Made by a program: the position numbers and the translations under genes. Shown piece after piece: positions 37,241-49,470 of a stretch of 64,000 nt of DNA. Under the pieces are notes generated by a model. It was not told where the DNA came from. It saw only the letters and a program-made list of their open reading frames with translations, and searched no databases. The DNA lies in contig NC_031478.1 in NCBI RefSeq assembly GCF_000006565.2, forward strand, positions 3,429,127 through 3,493,126, in the 5' to 3' direction. Each line of letters starts with the position of its first letter. Position 1 is the first letter of the stretch. Origin of the DNA: Toxoplasma gondii ME49. Taxonomy: Eukaryota > Apicomplexa > Conoidasida > Eucoccidiorida > Sarcocystidae.

Positions 37241-39781
37241 TAACGTCCGGTCCAAAACCTACCGGACTGCTTTATAACGTTGACTCCTCTTATTCGAATG
37301 TGCCTTGATCGAAGTGCACATTCAGACTTTGCGGGACTGCTGTTTCTATCTGCATCTCCGGACCACACCCGTCTACGCATCACAGTTCCCTAAGCTTGCA
37401 CAAAATACTTTGCAGCCAGGGAGTATTCCTTACTTACGAGGCTAAACTCATCTGCAAACGGGAGCTTGATCACGCACTGGGATTTTCTAGCGTTCCGCTA
37501 ACGATGATGACCACCGGAGCCAAGCGAGATGGCCTACCAGTCACACTTGGTGTCACCTGTCAGGACGGATCACATCTTATGTGAAGCCATGAAACCCGTA
37601 ATAAGCTCCTAGGGTAAACGTTCTTCAGTTCCTACGGCCGTCCTTGGCACCACAACCACATCTGAGTAATGGATAGCAGGCGGTGTACCAAGGGAGAGCA
37701 GTGTGATGGCACGTCAGGCAGCATACGTTGTTTTGGGTTGCAGATGATTGAGGACTTTCCGGTGAGGGAATGTCCGGATTTAGGGCATGCTCAAGACAGA
37801 CGATTTTCTACATGTGCGACTGTTCCGACTGTTCGGAATTGAAACCCGCAGAATTTTCCAAGTTGCATAAGGTTCTTTCATTCTGAAGCAACAGGCAAGG
37901 CGTGCGATAAGTAACCTGTGGATGCTGTCCTTCGCATCAGCGTCGGAAATCTGATTCCAGCGATGGGGGACTAAATTTTTTTCACCATCAGCGTTATATT
38001 GGGCGTCAGAGCCGCCGGAAGGACATACACGCCTTGGCTGACAAAATCTTTCAATTACGCCGTAGCAGACAACCTCATTTTAACACATGCAATCAAGGTA
38101 TCGCATGACGCCGGACTATACTTTCTTGGCACTCGCTACTTGATGGCTTCTGAAAAGCCACTTCAGCTTCCCCTCTGTAAGCGGCAGCTGCGCAGATAGT
38201 GGAAATCGTCTCCGCGGGCACAAGGTGAAATCTGTCTTACCAAAGAGGAACGAGACACAGCTCACATTCCTCAGGCAATTCGTGCGAAAACCTTCTGCGT
38301 GAACGTTATCAGTCCTATGTGCAGCTCTAGCCTACAGACATTCGAGTCACTAAGCCGGAAAAATCAGCTGCCGATCCAGCACTCTGCAGCCAGACCGGCT
38401 TTTACTAAACGAAGACGTTAGCTTGTGTATGCAAGTAGGTGGCAGTTCGCGAAATGCCAGCGCGAAGGTAGCTCTTTGCGACTAACACCGCAGCTACTTC
38501 CTCTTTCTCTTCTTCATTCTTTATGTCCCGTCAGAAGGCGGGATCGAGGAACGAGAAGTGGCTTTTGCGTGACCAACTGTCGACGAAACAATGTGGCCTG
38601 GAAGCACTTTCCTGACACCCTGAGCTAGCGATGTCAGTGGTCTCGAGTTTACGCACTGGACTTTCCGCAGCACGTAGACAATCATGAAGGTCTGCATCTT
38701 CCTCGGAAGTAACTACTGGCGATCCACCAGCAGACGATTCGGGCTTCCCGTGCAACCCGCAAAGCACCTCATGCGGTTTATTCTTGCTTCCAGCTCAAGC
38801 CTTGTCTCTGCATCAACGTTTGCACGATTTCCCGGCGCACACTGACCGATCCAAGCCAGCAGGTCGGGCAAGGACCAGCAATCCTGCAAAGTGGCAGAAC
38901 ACAGACCTCTGACGAAATCTGCCAGGAAGACTGTCCGCGCTGTCTGTGCCTGTCCAACTCCGGCACCGCTCAGAACACTGCCTTTCTGCCAAGTTGCATA
39001 CACGCATGCACGAAAGAAGCCTCACAAGCACTGATCGAGGAATGCACGGAAGCAACTCTCAGCAACAACTCGGAAAAACGTCTTCCGTCATTCGATGCCC
39101 GTCTGGGTGGACCCATATGGGGTCGTCTACAGCTATTTATCGCTGCCTATGCAAAATGACACAACGCCATTTCTGTCAGAGCCGACGCATCACCTTGTAC
39201 ACATTCGCACAGGCCGTGCTTCAAAGATGCCGAGGGAAGCTGCCGGTAACGCACATCGTACAGACAAAAATGAATACAGGAAGTGCGCAAGAGTCCAGCA
39301 CGCGTGGTGCCTTACTGCGGAGTCAGCGGGTTCCGCTTCTTTAACTCTTCCCACATGCGATTCCGCACCTACGGAAAAACACGAGAGACAGAACGCAAAC
39401 TCAGTGAATCACCAGCTGCACGGGAAAAGCACTGGATAGTTACATTCGAAAGGTACTTTTTCCATATCCAGGCAGACCGTATGCATAAACAATTAAGTAA
39501 GACAAGAAATGCACATACGTGCATACAGATCCATGGGGAACGCGATAAAGTGCTAAATCTCTTTCGATAAACAGCGACCGCCTGCAAGTCGTCGCTTTCG
39601 TACACCAGCCGTTAACATCTCAGGCAAAACATAGAAGAGAGCTGAAGTCACACTATAGGGATTGACGTTTCATTAGTGACCGTTATGACGTAAAGTATCG
39701 ATATTAACAGGCAACATTATCGTTATCGCTGCGAATACTGCCTGTCCCACACACGGGCTCGCCAGCACAGATCTTGTATAG
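37241..39781. other. Convergent intergenic region; no gene recognised
   Basis: This lies between the plus-strand coiled-coil gene and the minus-strand acyltransferase gene and should contain both 3' UTRs. A minus-strand frame at 38713-39003 (with an acidic/Arg-rich AETRLELEARINRMR stretch) could be an extra 3' exon of the acyltransferase gene, but I could not join it with confidence. Confidence 0.3.
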
Positions 39782-42700
39782 TCACCACTTCAAGGTGGAA
39801 GCCCCAGTTTGTACTGCCTGTAGCATGAACTGCCCAGAAGAATGGAAAAAAGTACTCTACCCATTGCGAGCCACACACATGGTTGAAGACCAGATATACA
39901 TTCCGATGGTGTAACACCAATGTATCACTGGGTAGGGAATGCAGAAGATCCTAGAATCACGACCGTAGCACACAAGACCAGAGAGAAACAACCGCCAGGG
40001 CAGTTTCTTTGAGCTCGAAGCAGGTTCTTTGCGCTCGACGGATGCTTCAGTTGTGGGATGAATCACAAAAGCAACCCAACCAGGGAAGAAGCCGTTCCAG
40101 AAAGGCAAACACATGCTGTACAGTGCCCCCAACAAGGGTGGGATGCGCACTGAACAACTGAGATATGCATGCACACATGACATCGGATATGATGTGCATA
40201 TACACATACATATATATCATGAACCGTATGGAGTTCCTTGATCACCATAGGCGTGTGACAAATAGAATGTGCCTTTAAATCTGAAATGTTCGACTTCGCG
40301 GGTCTTACAATTTCAGCGAAGGCGTTTGCGCGCTCCTCGTCTGTCTGAAACTTCTCTGCAGGTGGTGGATCAATCGGTTCCAGCCAGTACGCGTGAAGGG
40401 TTGTTAGCCCCGACTGAAGACTCGTAAAAAAAGAAAAGAATTTGAACGCATGCAGCATCAACCGTCTACGTCTCAACCTACGAACTGGCGATTCTCCTGA
40501 GCATATAACGCCTGCGCTGCTCGGTGGATCTTTGGCGTCTCGAAGACCCTGGACCGTTGCAGCCGCTGCCTCACCACCAGGAAGCTGTGCTCAAACTTAC
40601 AGATGAAAGCGTTTGCACCATCCAGTCGAAGGAGGGCAGCATGTCGAAACCGAGGTCGACGTAACTGCTCTGGTACACGAGTAGGACAGGCTGCACCCGA
40701 CAGAATGACGAGAATCCCCCGCGGCGAAACTGCAGCAAGCCACGCCCATTGGTGGTTGTTCCTGTGATTACAAGGGCGGGAAAAGCCAGTCACAAGATTG
40801 GTTCTGCGCATCAGACGTAGACACACATCCCCATGTATGTGCACCTGTGTACATAGGAGACCAGGGGCTACCTTTGCGCTCTCGTCTATTTCACGCGTCT
40901 CAAAACGCACGTCCGCGCTTCGAGACAACTCTTAATCCTTCGTCGAACTTGTGGATTGTGTATGCCCGTCTCCTTACTGTCCCCTCTACCTCCCCAGACA
41001 CTGAGCTAGACTGACGGACGCAAAGGCAGGTGTTCAAGCACAATTAGTTCTCGACATCCATGTCGACATGCAGTGCTATACATGCATAAAAGCAAACAAG
41101 GATACTCATATCGAGGTGCAGAGAGGAAGACGCATCTGGCGTATATGTCGTCGATTCTCTCTTTCTGTGCGCTTCGCTGTGACTCTCACGCACGCACCTT
41201 CAGGAAAGATGACGAGAGGATTTTGCTCGGGATCCTTGGCGCAGTCCAACTGTCTCTTTCGGATTTTCTCCAGTGCCAATCGCCTGTGCCAAGCACACGT
41301 TCGCTGCGCGTCGGGATGTCTTGCAGTATCCGGACACACCGCCTAAAACGGGTACTGTATTCCGTACAGACTAGCACTAGGAAGGAAACCACCGAAACAG
41401 GCCAATAACCGTCACGCGGCTATTCTGCCCCTACTGTCTGCATGTAAAGGCGTAGATACACTCGTGCCTCTGGCACACCAAGGACGCATTCTCGCTGGCT
41501 TTCGATCGGCATAAAACGAATACTCGCTGAGTGGTAGGGGCTGACAGAAACATCGAAAAAAAGCGCGCTGCCAGAGAGAAACTTGCCTGTCTTCCGCGCT
41601 CTCGCGTTCAACGTAAATACAACCGAGACTGTTTGCTGCAATCCCGATGAAGGGTGCGACCGATAGAGACTTCTGCATGCGCAGAAACAATAAGAAACAC
41701 GTCGGAAAACAAGAAAAGGAAACGTTAACCCCGAGACTGTTTGCTGCAATCCCGATGAAGGGTGCGACCGATAGAGACTTCTGCATGCGCAGAAACAATA
41801 AGAAACACGTCGGAAAACAAGAAAAGGAAACGTTAACCCGGAACAACAGCCACGGCCACAAGGCAGAAATATCAGGAAATACCGCATCACTGGCATGCAC
41901 GACTCCACGGGTGCTCGGATTTCGTTGGATCCACACGGAGACAAATAGCAACATAGGATGGGGTCGTGATTTTCTGTGAATAGAAATCCGTTTCCTTCGT
42001 CTCTGCCCGTTCCGGAAAACAGTGCTGCCCGGCAACACGGGGTGTTGCTACACCTCACCGCACCGGCCGCGTCACGAAATTTCTCCTGAGAGCTGAAGAG
42101 TTCTTTTCCAGTGGGCGCAACTCACCTTCGCGACGAAGGAAGCGAAACAAGAGCTGATGAAATAAGGAATGTCCTAAAAAACACGTCCGACAAAAGGACA
42201 CACAGGATACAAATGACTCTCGGCGACCACCAAAGGAAACCAGCAACCGTTCTCCCATCCCTATGGTCTGGGTGCCTGCTCTCTATTTACGTCCCCTTCC
42301 CAGGCTCAGTGATGCGCCGACTTGCGAGCGTGCACAGAAGGGTCGGGGGTGTCTGTCCACGGGTTCCCTCTCGACGGCGCTGCATGCAAGTGGAAAAACG
42401 GGGTGGAGGCTGACTGGACATCTCAGGAGAAGAACAAAACTCGCGCGAATTGAAGTACACCAGAATACCCGAGAGGCAGTAGTAGCAATCAGCATGCCAA
42501 TTTCCTATTCGGCTGCTACTTGTCTAACTCGATCCTGACCACTAGCAAACGCAGCGGGACAGCGTCTGTCGCGGGTTGGAACGTCTTGGAAATAGCTGGC
42601 TGAACGTACAAGACAGGAAACGTGGTTGGAGACAAGCACTCGCGGTTGATCTTTCGGCTTCTTCGTCAGGTCTTGTTTGTTCCCCAGGTACACCTCCTTG

Positions 42701-45409
42701 ATTCTGTAAATGCCTGTTTCGGAAAACACAAAAGAAACGAAACCAAGTGACACAAACTCAGAAACCGAGAAATAGAACATACGCTGACAAACACGGATAG
42801 GAATCGTGTCTCCCGCGTGTGCACATAGACACTGCACATTCTCCACATACACTGCAGACCCCTCAGATACTCTGTGGTTACATGCATGTATGAATAGATG
42901 CAGAGGCGAAGCCTGAGAGACGATGTTGTTCTGTGGAAGCGCACTTTTGTCTTCAAGGGCTCGAAAAGAACGCCAGACCGACACTTGGTCGACCCCGAAG
43001 GACACCTACCCATGATGTATAGAAGAAATCGGCAATGCAGGTGAGCGAAGTACCCGATGAGTTTCCTGAGAAAACAAGCAACACGACTTACGATGATCAG
43101 AAAAAAGCTACGGCCAGTCCTGCACGCGAGCATGCGCCCTGAGTGGAAATACTCCTTTCCACACACGTAACTATACGCGTAAATAATATTTATATAGATC
43201 GTCGTGCACAAAGACACATGCTTATATGCATGTGTGGAGATAGTGACGAATGTAGACGTTAATGCAAATGTACAATCCAGATGTCTCCATCGACTTGGAT
43301 ATGTGGCCTCTCTGTGTGCGCGAACGTCCTTTATTTGTCTGTAGGTTTGTCGCTTCGGCGCAAATATGAAAAGAACTCCGTAGAAAGATGCAAACAGACT
43401 GCACGTCGGGGAATTGGTTGTTTCTGCTTGGATCGCTTACCGGGCAGTTCGTTCTCGCGCAGGGCCAGCCTGACCGTCGGCCCCGAGAACCCGAAAAAGA
43501 AGCCCTGAAGAAGCGATGTCGAGACAACACGTTTGTGGCATGTTTTCTCTTTGAAGCAAGTGTCTAGCCAGCTAGCGAACGCGACGCGGCAAAGGCTGTC
43601 TCCCAAAGACACGGAATGCACGAAGCAAAGAGAGGCATTTAGAAGCCATCCAAAGGTCTCTCTCCTGGAAAGAAGAGATCTCAGTGTGGTAAAGCCGAGG
43701 AGGCACTATAAGACAGTGCTCTGACAAAAAAAAACACAAAGTCAGCAGGTGGAGAGACAGGTGCCCCTGACATTAATAACTCGACTTACAGCTCGTGAGG
43801 CCATTGCTGATGACAAGAGAAAAGGCGACAATCATCCTCCACGGAAGCTGAGGGTTTCAGCACAGATGAAAGAGAGCTCTGCATTTCCTGTAGTAAATAT
43901 TCTTTGGAAAAGTGAACCTTCTGAAGTCAGAGAGCATTTGCAGACAAAACACAGCCTATGTTTCTATACCAGTTCACACGTATCCAATTACACACACATG
44001 TATGAAAGTCCATATCTGAGTTCACCCCAGCTGAAATAAGAACATATACACCCAGACACATGCACGTTGTCCACAGAAAAAAACAACACAGCAGCGGAAC
44101 GCTACCACCACAGTTGTTGTTTCTTGAAGAACTGCAGAAGACAGTTCGTTGCAGCAACCCAGCTACGGTGTCGGCTTCCGACCCCAGATTCGCGCTCGGG
44201 TTTGAACACGAAATAGGGATGAGGTAAGCACGGAGTCTGCACGATGTGCGCCCCTCTGCACACATTTTCGCGTCTCAGCAGGCAGAGTTTTTTTTTTCGT
44301 CTCGAAAGGTGTAGTTCCGGCGTTGAACCTGAGGCGTTCTAGCTCAGTGTAGGGTGCACGGGGAATCCATCCAAACTGCAGGTTTGTTCGGAGTTGTGCC
44401 GATCAACAAAACGAAAGGGTCCTCAGTGAGACTCAGGACGACCCAAGAGCTCAGATGAGCCGCAAGGAAATCCAAGGACACCATACAAAAAAGAGTGGAC
44501 GTCGGAAAGAACACCTGAAACGTCATCCAGTGGAGTTTCGCCGCTAAGCTAAAAGCCCGCATTTCCACCGAGACTAACAACCCTTTCCAAAGGTCGAAGC
44601 AGTGGAGATAATGAGCAGAGTCACAAACTATTTCTTAATAATGTAATATGGTCGCGGTGTGCGCTAGTCGACCAGAAATTGTGTATTTTGTTCTTCGTGA
44701 CTGTGTTGGAAATTGCATTTTTAGCAAAGGTGCCCGCATTCAAAACACAGGAAGACGGTGGATAAATATGTCTCCGCTGTGGACCGCGACCAGAGACCGT
44801 TTCTCGCAGTGTCTCTTTCTTGAAACCATGCGTGAACTCTGTGACCCTACCTACACAGTAAGCTACCAGGGTACAAGGACCTTGCCCGCACGACTAGATT
44901 CACATCAACTTCCTAACGAAGGATTCGCGATCAGGAAGAAGCGGACACACCTGCGTTCATCCGGAGTAGCGTCTGAAAGGTGCACTGAGAGCCACCTGTT
45001 CCCCTGACCGCGATTCTCCCGTCGACTCCCCTTCGAAATTGTGTAACGTCGGCTACGGTCTAGGGGTAGTGCATGTATTACGGGTTACTGTGATCGAGAG
45101 CATAGTGCTTTACGCCTTTTTGTCCCGACCCTCCCTTTTTCCTTGCCCAAGGAAAAACGACAATCTTACGAGGAAGAAGCCGCCCAGACCGGTGCGGACG
45201 TAGCTCAGACGGTGGCGGTCGTTTCGCTCGTACCCCGCAAACTTTATCTTTTCTTCTGCCGTGAGGACATCCCAGTTGGTGTACGGCTTCACTCGCTTCA
45301 AGGAACGAAGAGCGAGGAAAGCACAGAAAGACATGTACGCCAGCAGGCAAAAGAGAAGCCCGCCACGCAGACTGAGGCTGCCAGACGCGGAGTCCTCAAC
45401 ATTCGCCAT
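39782..45409 (-). CDS. Lysophospholipid acyltransferase (LPCAT/LPEAT-type, PlsC family)
   Basis: Transfers a fatty acyl group from acyl-CoA to a lysophospholipid, in membrane-lipid remodelling. Proposed exons: 45409-45234, 44548-44487, 43504-43441, 43065-43010, 42713-42610, 42173-42126, 41672-41587, 41283-41198, 40761-40601, 40413-40309 and 39829-39782, phase-consistent and giving about 331 residues. Motif I is VLVSNHVSCLD, the catalytic His-x4-Asp with the Asp supplied across an exon junction. It is followed by FASFVAK, the substrate-binding APFIGIAANSLGCIYVERE block, and motif III VIFPEGTTTNG, again split by an intron. The N-terminus (MANVED...) has a membrane segment, GGLLFCLLAYMSFCAFLAL, so an ER-type membrane location is likely. 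Motifs and exons 4-10 are secure. Exons 2-3 and the last exon are less so. Exon 7 ends at a GC donor and has a duplicated acceptor, described separately. Confidence 0.82.
41623..41838. repeat. Perfect 108-bp tandem duplication across a splice acceptor
   Basis: Copies 41623-41730 and 41731-41838 are identical base for base. Read on the minus strand, each unit contains a pyrimidine tract, the acceptor ...GCATGCAG, and the first 50 bases of acyltransferase exon 7. Using the inner acceptor (exon from 41672) gives the ordinary family sequence. Using the outer one (exon from 41780) stays in frame and adds 36 mostly hydrophobic residues. The lack of any mismatch points to a recent event or gene conversion, or to an assembly artefact. 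Confidence 0.95.
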
Positions 45410-48400
45410 TCTGAGTTGAAGTGCCAGGAGATCTTCAGGGTTTGGACCCCGGCAGAAAGACGGCAAAGAAGCGGGAAGGGAAACTTAGGTCAGCGAGACT
45501 AAGGAGGACGGCAGATGACTGGGAGAGAAAGAAACGACGGGGTAGGAAACGTCGACAGACGAGCGCACTGTCGGAAAAAAAACACAACCAGTGGTGACGA
45601 CCTTTTACTTGCGCTGAAATCGCTGTAGACTTCTAGGCACCCTGTAAGTACAGATACTGCACACGAGGGGCTGTGCACGACCGTAGGAGAGAAGATGGGG
45701 AAGACGTGAGGGAAAAGTTCACTTGACAGAGCAGTTGAGAGAAGGATAGACAGCTTGCAAGGGGTTGAAAGAAAAGACAAAGACGACAAGGAGGAAGAAG
45801 AAAACCCGAGAACCAGATCCCAGGAGACAAGGGTAACTCAAGAAGCCAAGAACTTAACACGGTTTCGCTGTGTCTTCTACAGAGGACGCAAACTGTAGAA
45901 AAGAAACACAGGTTCACCCCCCAAAAATGGCTCACGAATCGAAGGGAGAGAAAATAAAACAGAACTCTTAGAAGTGACGAAAAGCCGGGCAGGGGAACAT
46001 AGGCCAGCGAGACTAGGAAGGATGGTAAATGACCGGGGGAGAAAGAAAAAAAACGTGACATAGGAGTGTCTGGGCATCAGCCCTGCGTATGTATCACCGC
46101 AAGTGAACTTTGTGCTTACGAGGACCTCGTCGAAAGATAGAGTTACGAATACGTAGGAGAGAACAAACCTCTGTACATATGCATTCGGAATCCCACACAG
46201 GTGTGCACGTACATATTTTTGCGTCTTTAGTTCACAAAAATGAACGTAAGCATTCAGTTAATTCATGGTGGATAAAAAGGGTCCTAGCCCGACTCCTCCA
46301 GCCGATATGGCTTTTCAAAGCTATACAGTTACGCCTGAGCTAGAAGAAAAGACAAAGCAAACTTCGATTCTCTAGGTGGAAGTATCTCCTCTTTTGCCAG
46401 CAGATCTTCACTGTCGCATAAAGAAACTACCACACGGCGCACCAATTCAGAAAACAACTGCGACAACGCGGACAAGGCAAAGAACAGGTGACAGGGACGA
46501 GCCAGATGAGCAAACAGAACTTTACACAGTTCCTCTCTGCGTCGACGTTAAAGAAGACTGCGAGGATGTATGAAAACAAGAGAGAAAGGAGGGAGGCAAA
46601 TACCCCAGAAGAGCGGTGGAAATTAGAAAACGAGCTGAGTTTACCGATTACAGCAAGCTCGAGCCACGGCTCCCTTGGAGGAACATGCAGCCTCAGCGTA
46701 TGCACAGAATTAGATGTGTTGACACATGCAGCCGCGGATCTCTTCACACATGGATACGGTGCTACGTTTCTGGCCTTTCTGTCTAGGACAAACGAGACTT
46801 GATTTTTTCGGAGACAATCGCAAAGCATGGGCAACGATGAGCTCCTACTCCAGAGATTCGTGTGGCGTGTCTCCGGCATATTCGTTGAACTAAAAAAGCT
46901 GTGAAAGATACACGAGAAGAGCTTCGCGTCTCTCCGGCAGTGTTCTGAAAGCGCGCAGCCATTTTCTGGAAAACAGTTTCTTCTTGAAACTCGGTAAGCG
47001 TCTCTGCATGCAGAGTCGAAACCGGAGAGCGCCGAGTTCCGGACGCGGGCGAATAGTCGTCAAGACAGCTGCAGGCATCCGCTGTCTACGATAGGAGAGG
47101 AGGGAAGGGAGCTGAACGCGTTCCCGAAAAGGAACAGGTTTTTAGACCTGCGGAAAAAATGCACAGCAAATCCGTTTTCAATGATGTAGAGCGCCTCTAT
47201 ATTTTCGTATATTTTGCCTGTACAGGCAGCTACCAGTATGGGTCTCCTGGCGGTTGAGGGGACCATGTCTGTTCCACGAAATACCGAAACAATTTTACAA
47301 ACACCAGCAGGTCTCTCGGGTTTTTATTTCATACAAATGAGACAGGCACTTCCAGCGATTGATCGTCACCCCTATGTATGTGTGTCGGCACACACATCGC
47401 TGGGCGTCACTCGGCGAGGACACCCGAAGAAGATACTTTTTTTAGGTCAGAAAGCATCATTTCTTACAGCCAACAATCCAAATGACGATTTTGCCACTGT
47501 ACGACACTTCCCACCGTGAGACGTGGAGATCCAATTCCGAGTATTATCTCTGCAAATCGCTTCGGCCCCCCATTCGTGATTCGACTGCCAACAGAAAACC
47601 ACGGGTGTCACACCGTTAGGAAAGATGTGAATTTGAGGAAGTTAGGGAAACCGTGCTTCTTTTGGTTCTGGCTTACCAGTTGTCTAGGTCGCGGAGGAAA
47701 CGAGACACAGTCTTAAGATGCATGAGACTCGAGCGGCGACGCCATTGTACTGGTCGCGGTTCTGAAGGACGAGAAACTACTAAAACGTACTGTGCAGACT
47801 CACACTATCACTGGTACGAGAATGCGGTGTAGGGAAAGAATATGAATATTTATTTATCTGCGCAGACATAAGCGTGTCGAAAATATACCAAAACGACAAG
47901 AGAACTTTTTCTGTGCTGGTGTGCATAGTGGCAGAATACACGCTTTAGGAGAGACAGTCTGCTCGCTCGCCACAACTCATCTTCGCTTGTGAGACAACTT
48001 CCAAGAGCTGTAACGTTGGGAATATCCCACTAGACCGTGCAGCAGAGTCGGAACACGTGTGAGCTCTGTTCTGTCAGGCACCAACCAGAAGAAAATACAC
48101 GTCACAGCTGAGATGTTGACTGCTTTGCAATGAGTTCCTGTCCGGCACAAAAAACGGTAAGCTGCAGAGGACGCAACCAGGGCGCCAAAACGTCTAATTC
48201 TCAGACACGATCATGCATGTGTCTTCACTTGGATGGCGAGAGCGATACTCCGTGCTCTGCTGCCTTCCTGCCTTCTTTCTAGAGCCGCGAGAGACGTGCT
48301 GGTCGGTGTTCTCGCCACTATCTGCGCTTACCAATCAACTGTCTCGTGAGAGAGCGTAGTTTCTGTGGATAATTTTACCAAGTGGCACCGTAGAATGTGC

Positions 48401-49470
48401 GTTGTGTAAGCGGTTACAGAGAACACAGCTCTTGGTCGGGGAAAGTTTGTGGCTAAAAGCAAAGCGACAGTCATGGCTGCTTGGTTGCGCGCTCCGAAAA
48501 CGAAACGGCGATTCGAAAAGAACACGCAGTACTTCCTGACAATCTTGCGCTGGAGTGTAGAACGCTTCGGTGCGTGTTTCACGATTTTCCGCCGCTTCTC
48601 GGGGTACAACAGCCTAAGCAGTACGGCTTCTTACAGGCACTGGCAGAGAGCAATAAGTACCGCTTTCTCTAACGGATTACACACACCTCCCGTCGCACTA
48701 ATCACCGTTAACAACACTCGCGCAGCATTATTGTCGCTCTCCGTCCTCACTTCAAATGAGTCTGGCAGAAGTTTCTGAAGGGGGGCTACTGCACATGTGC
48801 CTTTGTGCGAACACAAACGACATTGCCTCGTGTCACAGTGGTGGATATCTCCAAAAGAGCTTACGCATGGTGACCTACACTGCGCAGGAAGAACAGCTTT
48901 GTCAGTGGGAAAACAGCGTTTTCCGGCGTGTTTACCCGTGAGGCAGCGGTGTGCTTGATGTAGGAAGCGGAGGAGCGTTAACTCGAATCTCACAGACGCG
49001 TATTTTGCCCCCTTATGCATGATTCGGTTTTGTTTCCTCTCCCTTCACCACATTTATTCGTCTGTCTTCTCCGAGACGAAGTCCGAGACAACGCTCAAGA
49101 GCCTCAACTGCCTTCAGGTCTCCCAAGCGCGCAACACTGACTTTGCTGGATCCTCACATCCCCGCGAAGTTGGAAAGCCAGAAGTGCTGTCGGGTGTCGT
49201 TTTGCCATATATTTCTCCCCAAACATGCCAGAGCAGAACCCTGCCAGCTCGGTGTAGTACGCGACTATTTAAATGCGTAACTGTCCGTCCCTTTGTCGTT
49301 GCTTTCCACGTAGCAGGGCGCATATCACTTCCACTTGTTCGTGAGTTTGTAGTTGCTCTGACCGCCATCTCCCTTTCCGCGATCTCCTCACTCTTTCGTG
49401 GCTGTAGATTTTCCTCCAGGAAGTCTCTCTGAGTGTCTGGGCGCTCTGGTCTCGTGTGTGTGTCTATCTA
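45410..49470. other. Divergent intergenic region between acyltransferase and DUF7164 genes
   Basis: The flanking genes are transcribed away from each other, so promoters and leaders of both lie here. The part next to the acyltransferase start (to about 46.1 kb) is purine-rich on the plus strand, that is pyrimidine-rich in the direction of transcription, as usual for leaders in this organism. No exon chain was found; frames around 46.5, 47.3 and 48.5 kb have no domain. Confidence 0.35.
45471..46055. repeat. Diverged direct duplication of about 70 bp
   Basis: Segments at about 45471-45540 and 45984-46055 share the order GGGAAnGGGAACnTAGG, CAGCGAGACTA, GATGACnGGG and GGAGAAAGAAA, with scattered mismatches (roughly four in five bases alike by eye). 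They lie in the probable leader/promoter of the acyltransferase gene, in the same orientation and about 510 bp apart. Confidence 0.55.

Noticed and set aside
38713..39003. Minus-strand frame with an acidic/Arg helix as a last exon of the acyltransferase gene
   Set aside because: An exon at 39829-39782 with a strong pyrimidine tract closes the acyltransferase frame earlier; the distant frame lacks family resemblance.
44344..44486. Hydrophobic frame (SLDFLAAHLSSWVVLSL...) following acyltransferase exon 2
   Set aside because: It is open and membrane-like, so it could extend exon 2. However, ending exon 2 at the GTATGG donor (44487) is the simplest way to keep phase with the next exon. Kept as an alternative rather than as the main model.
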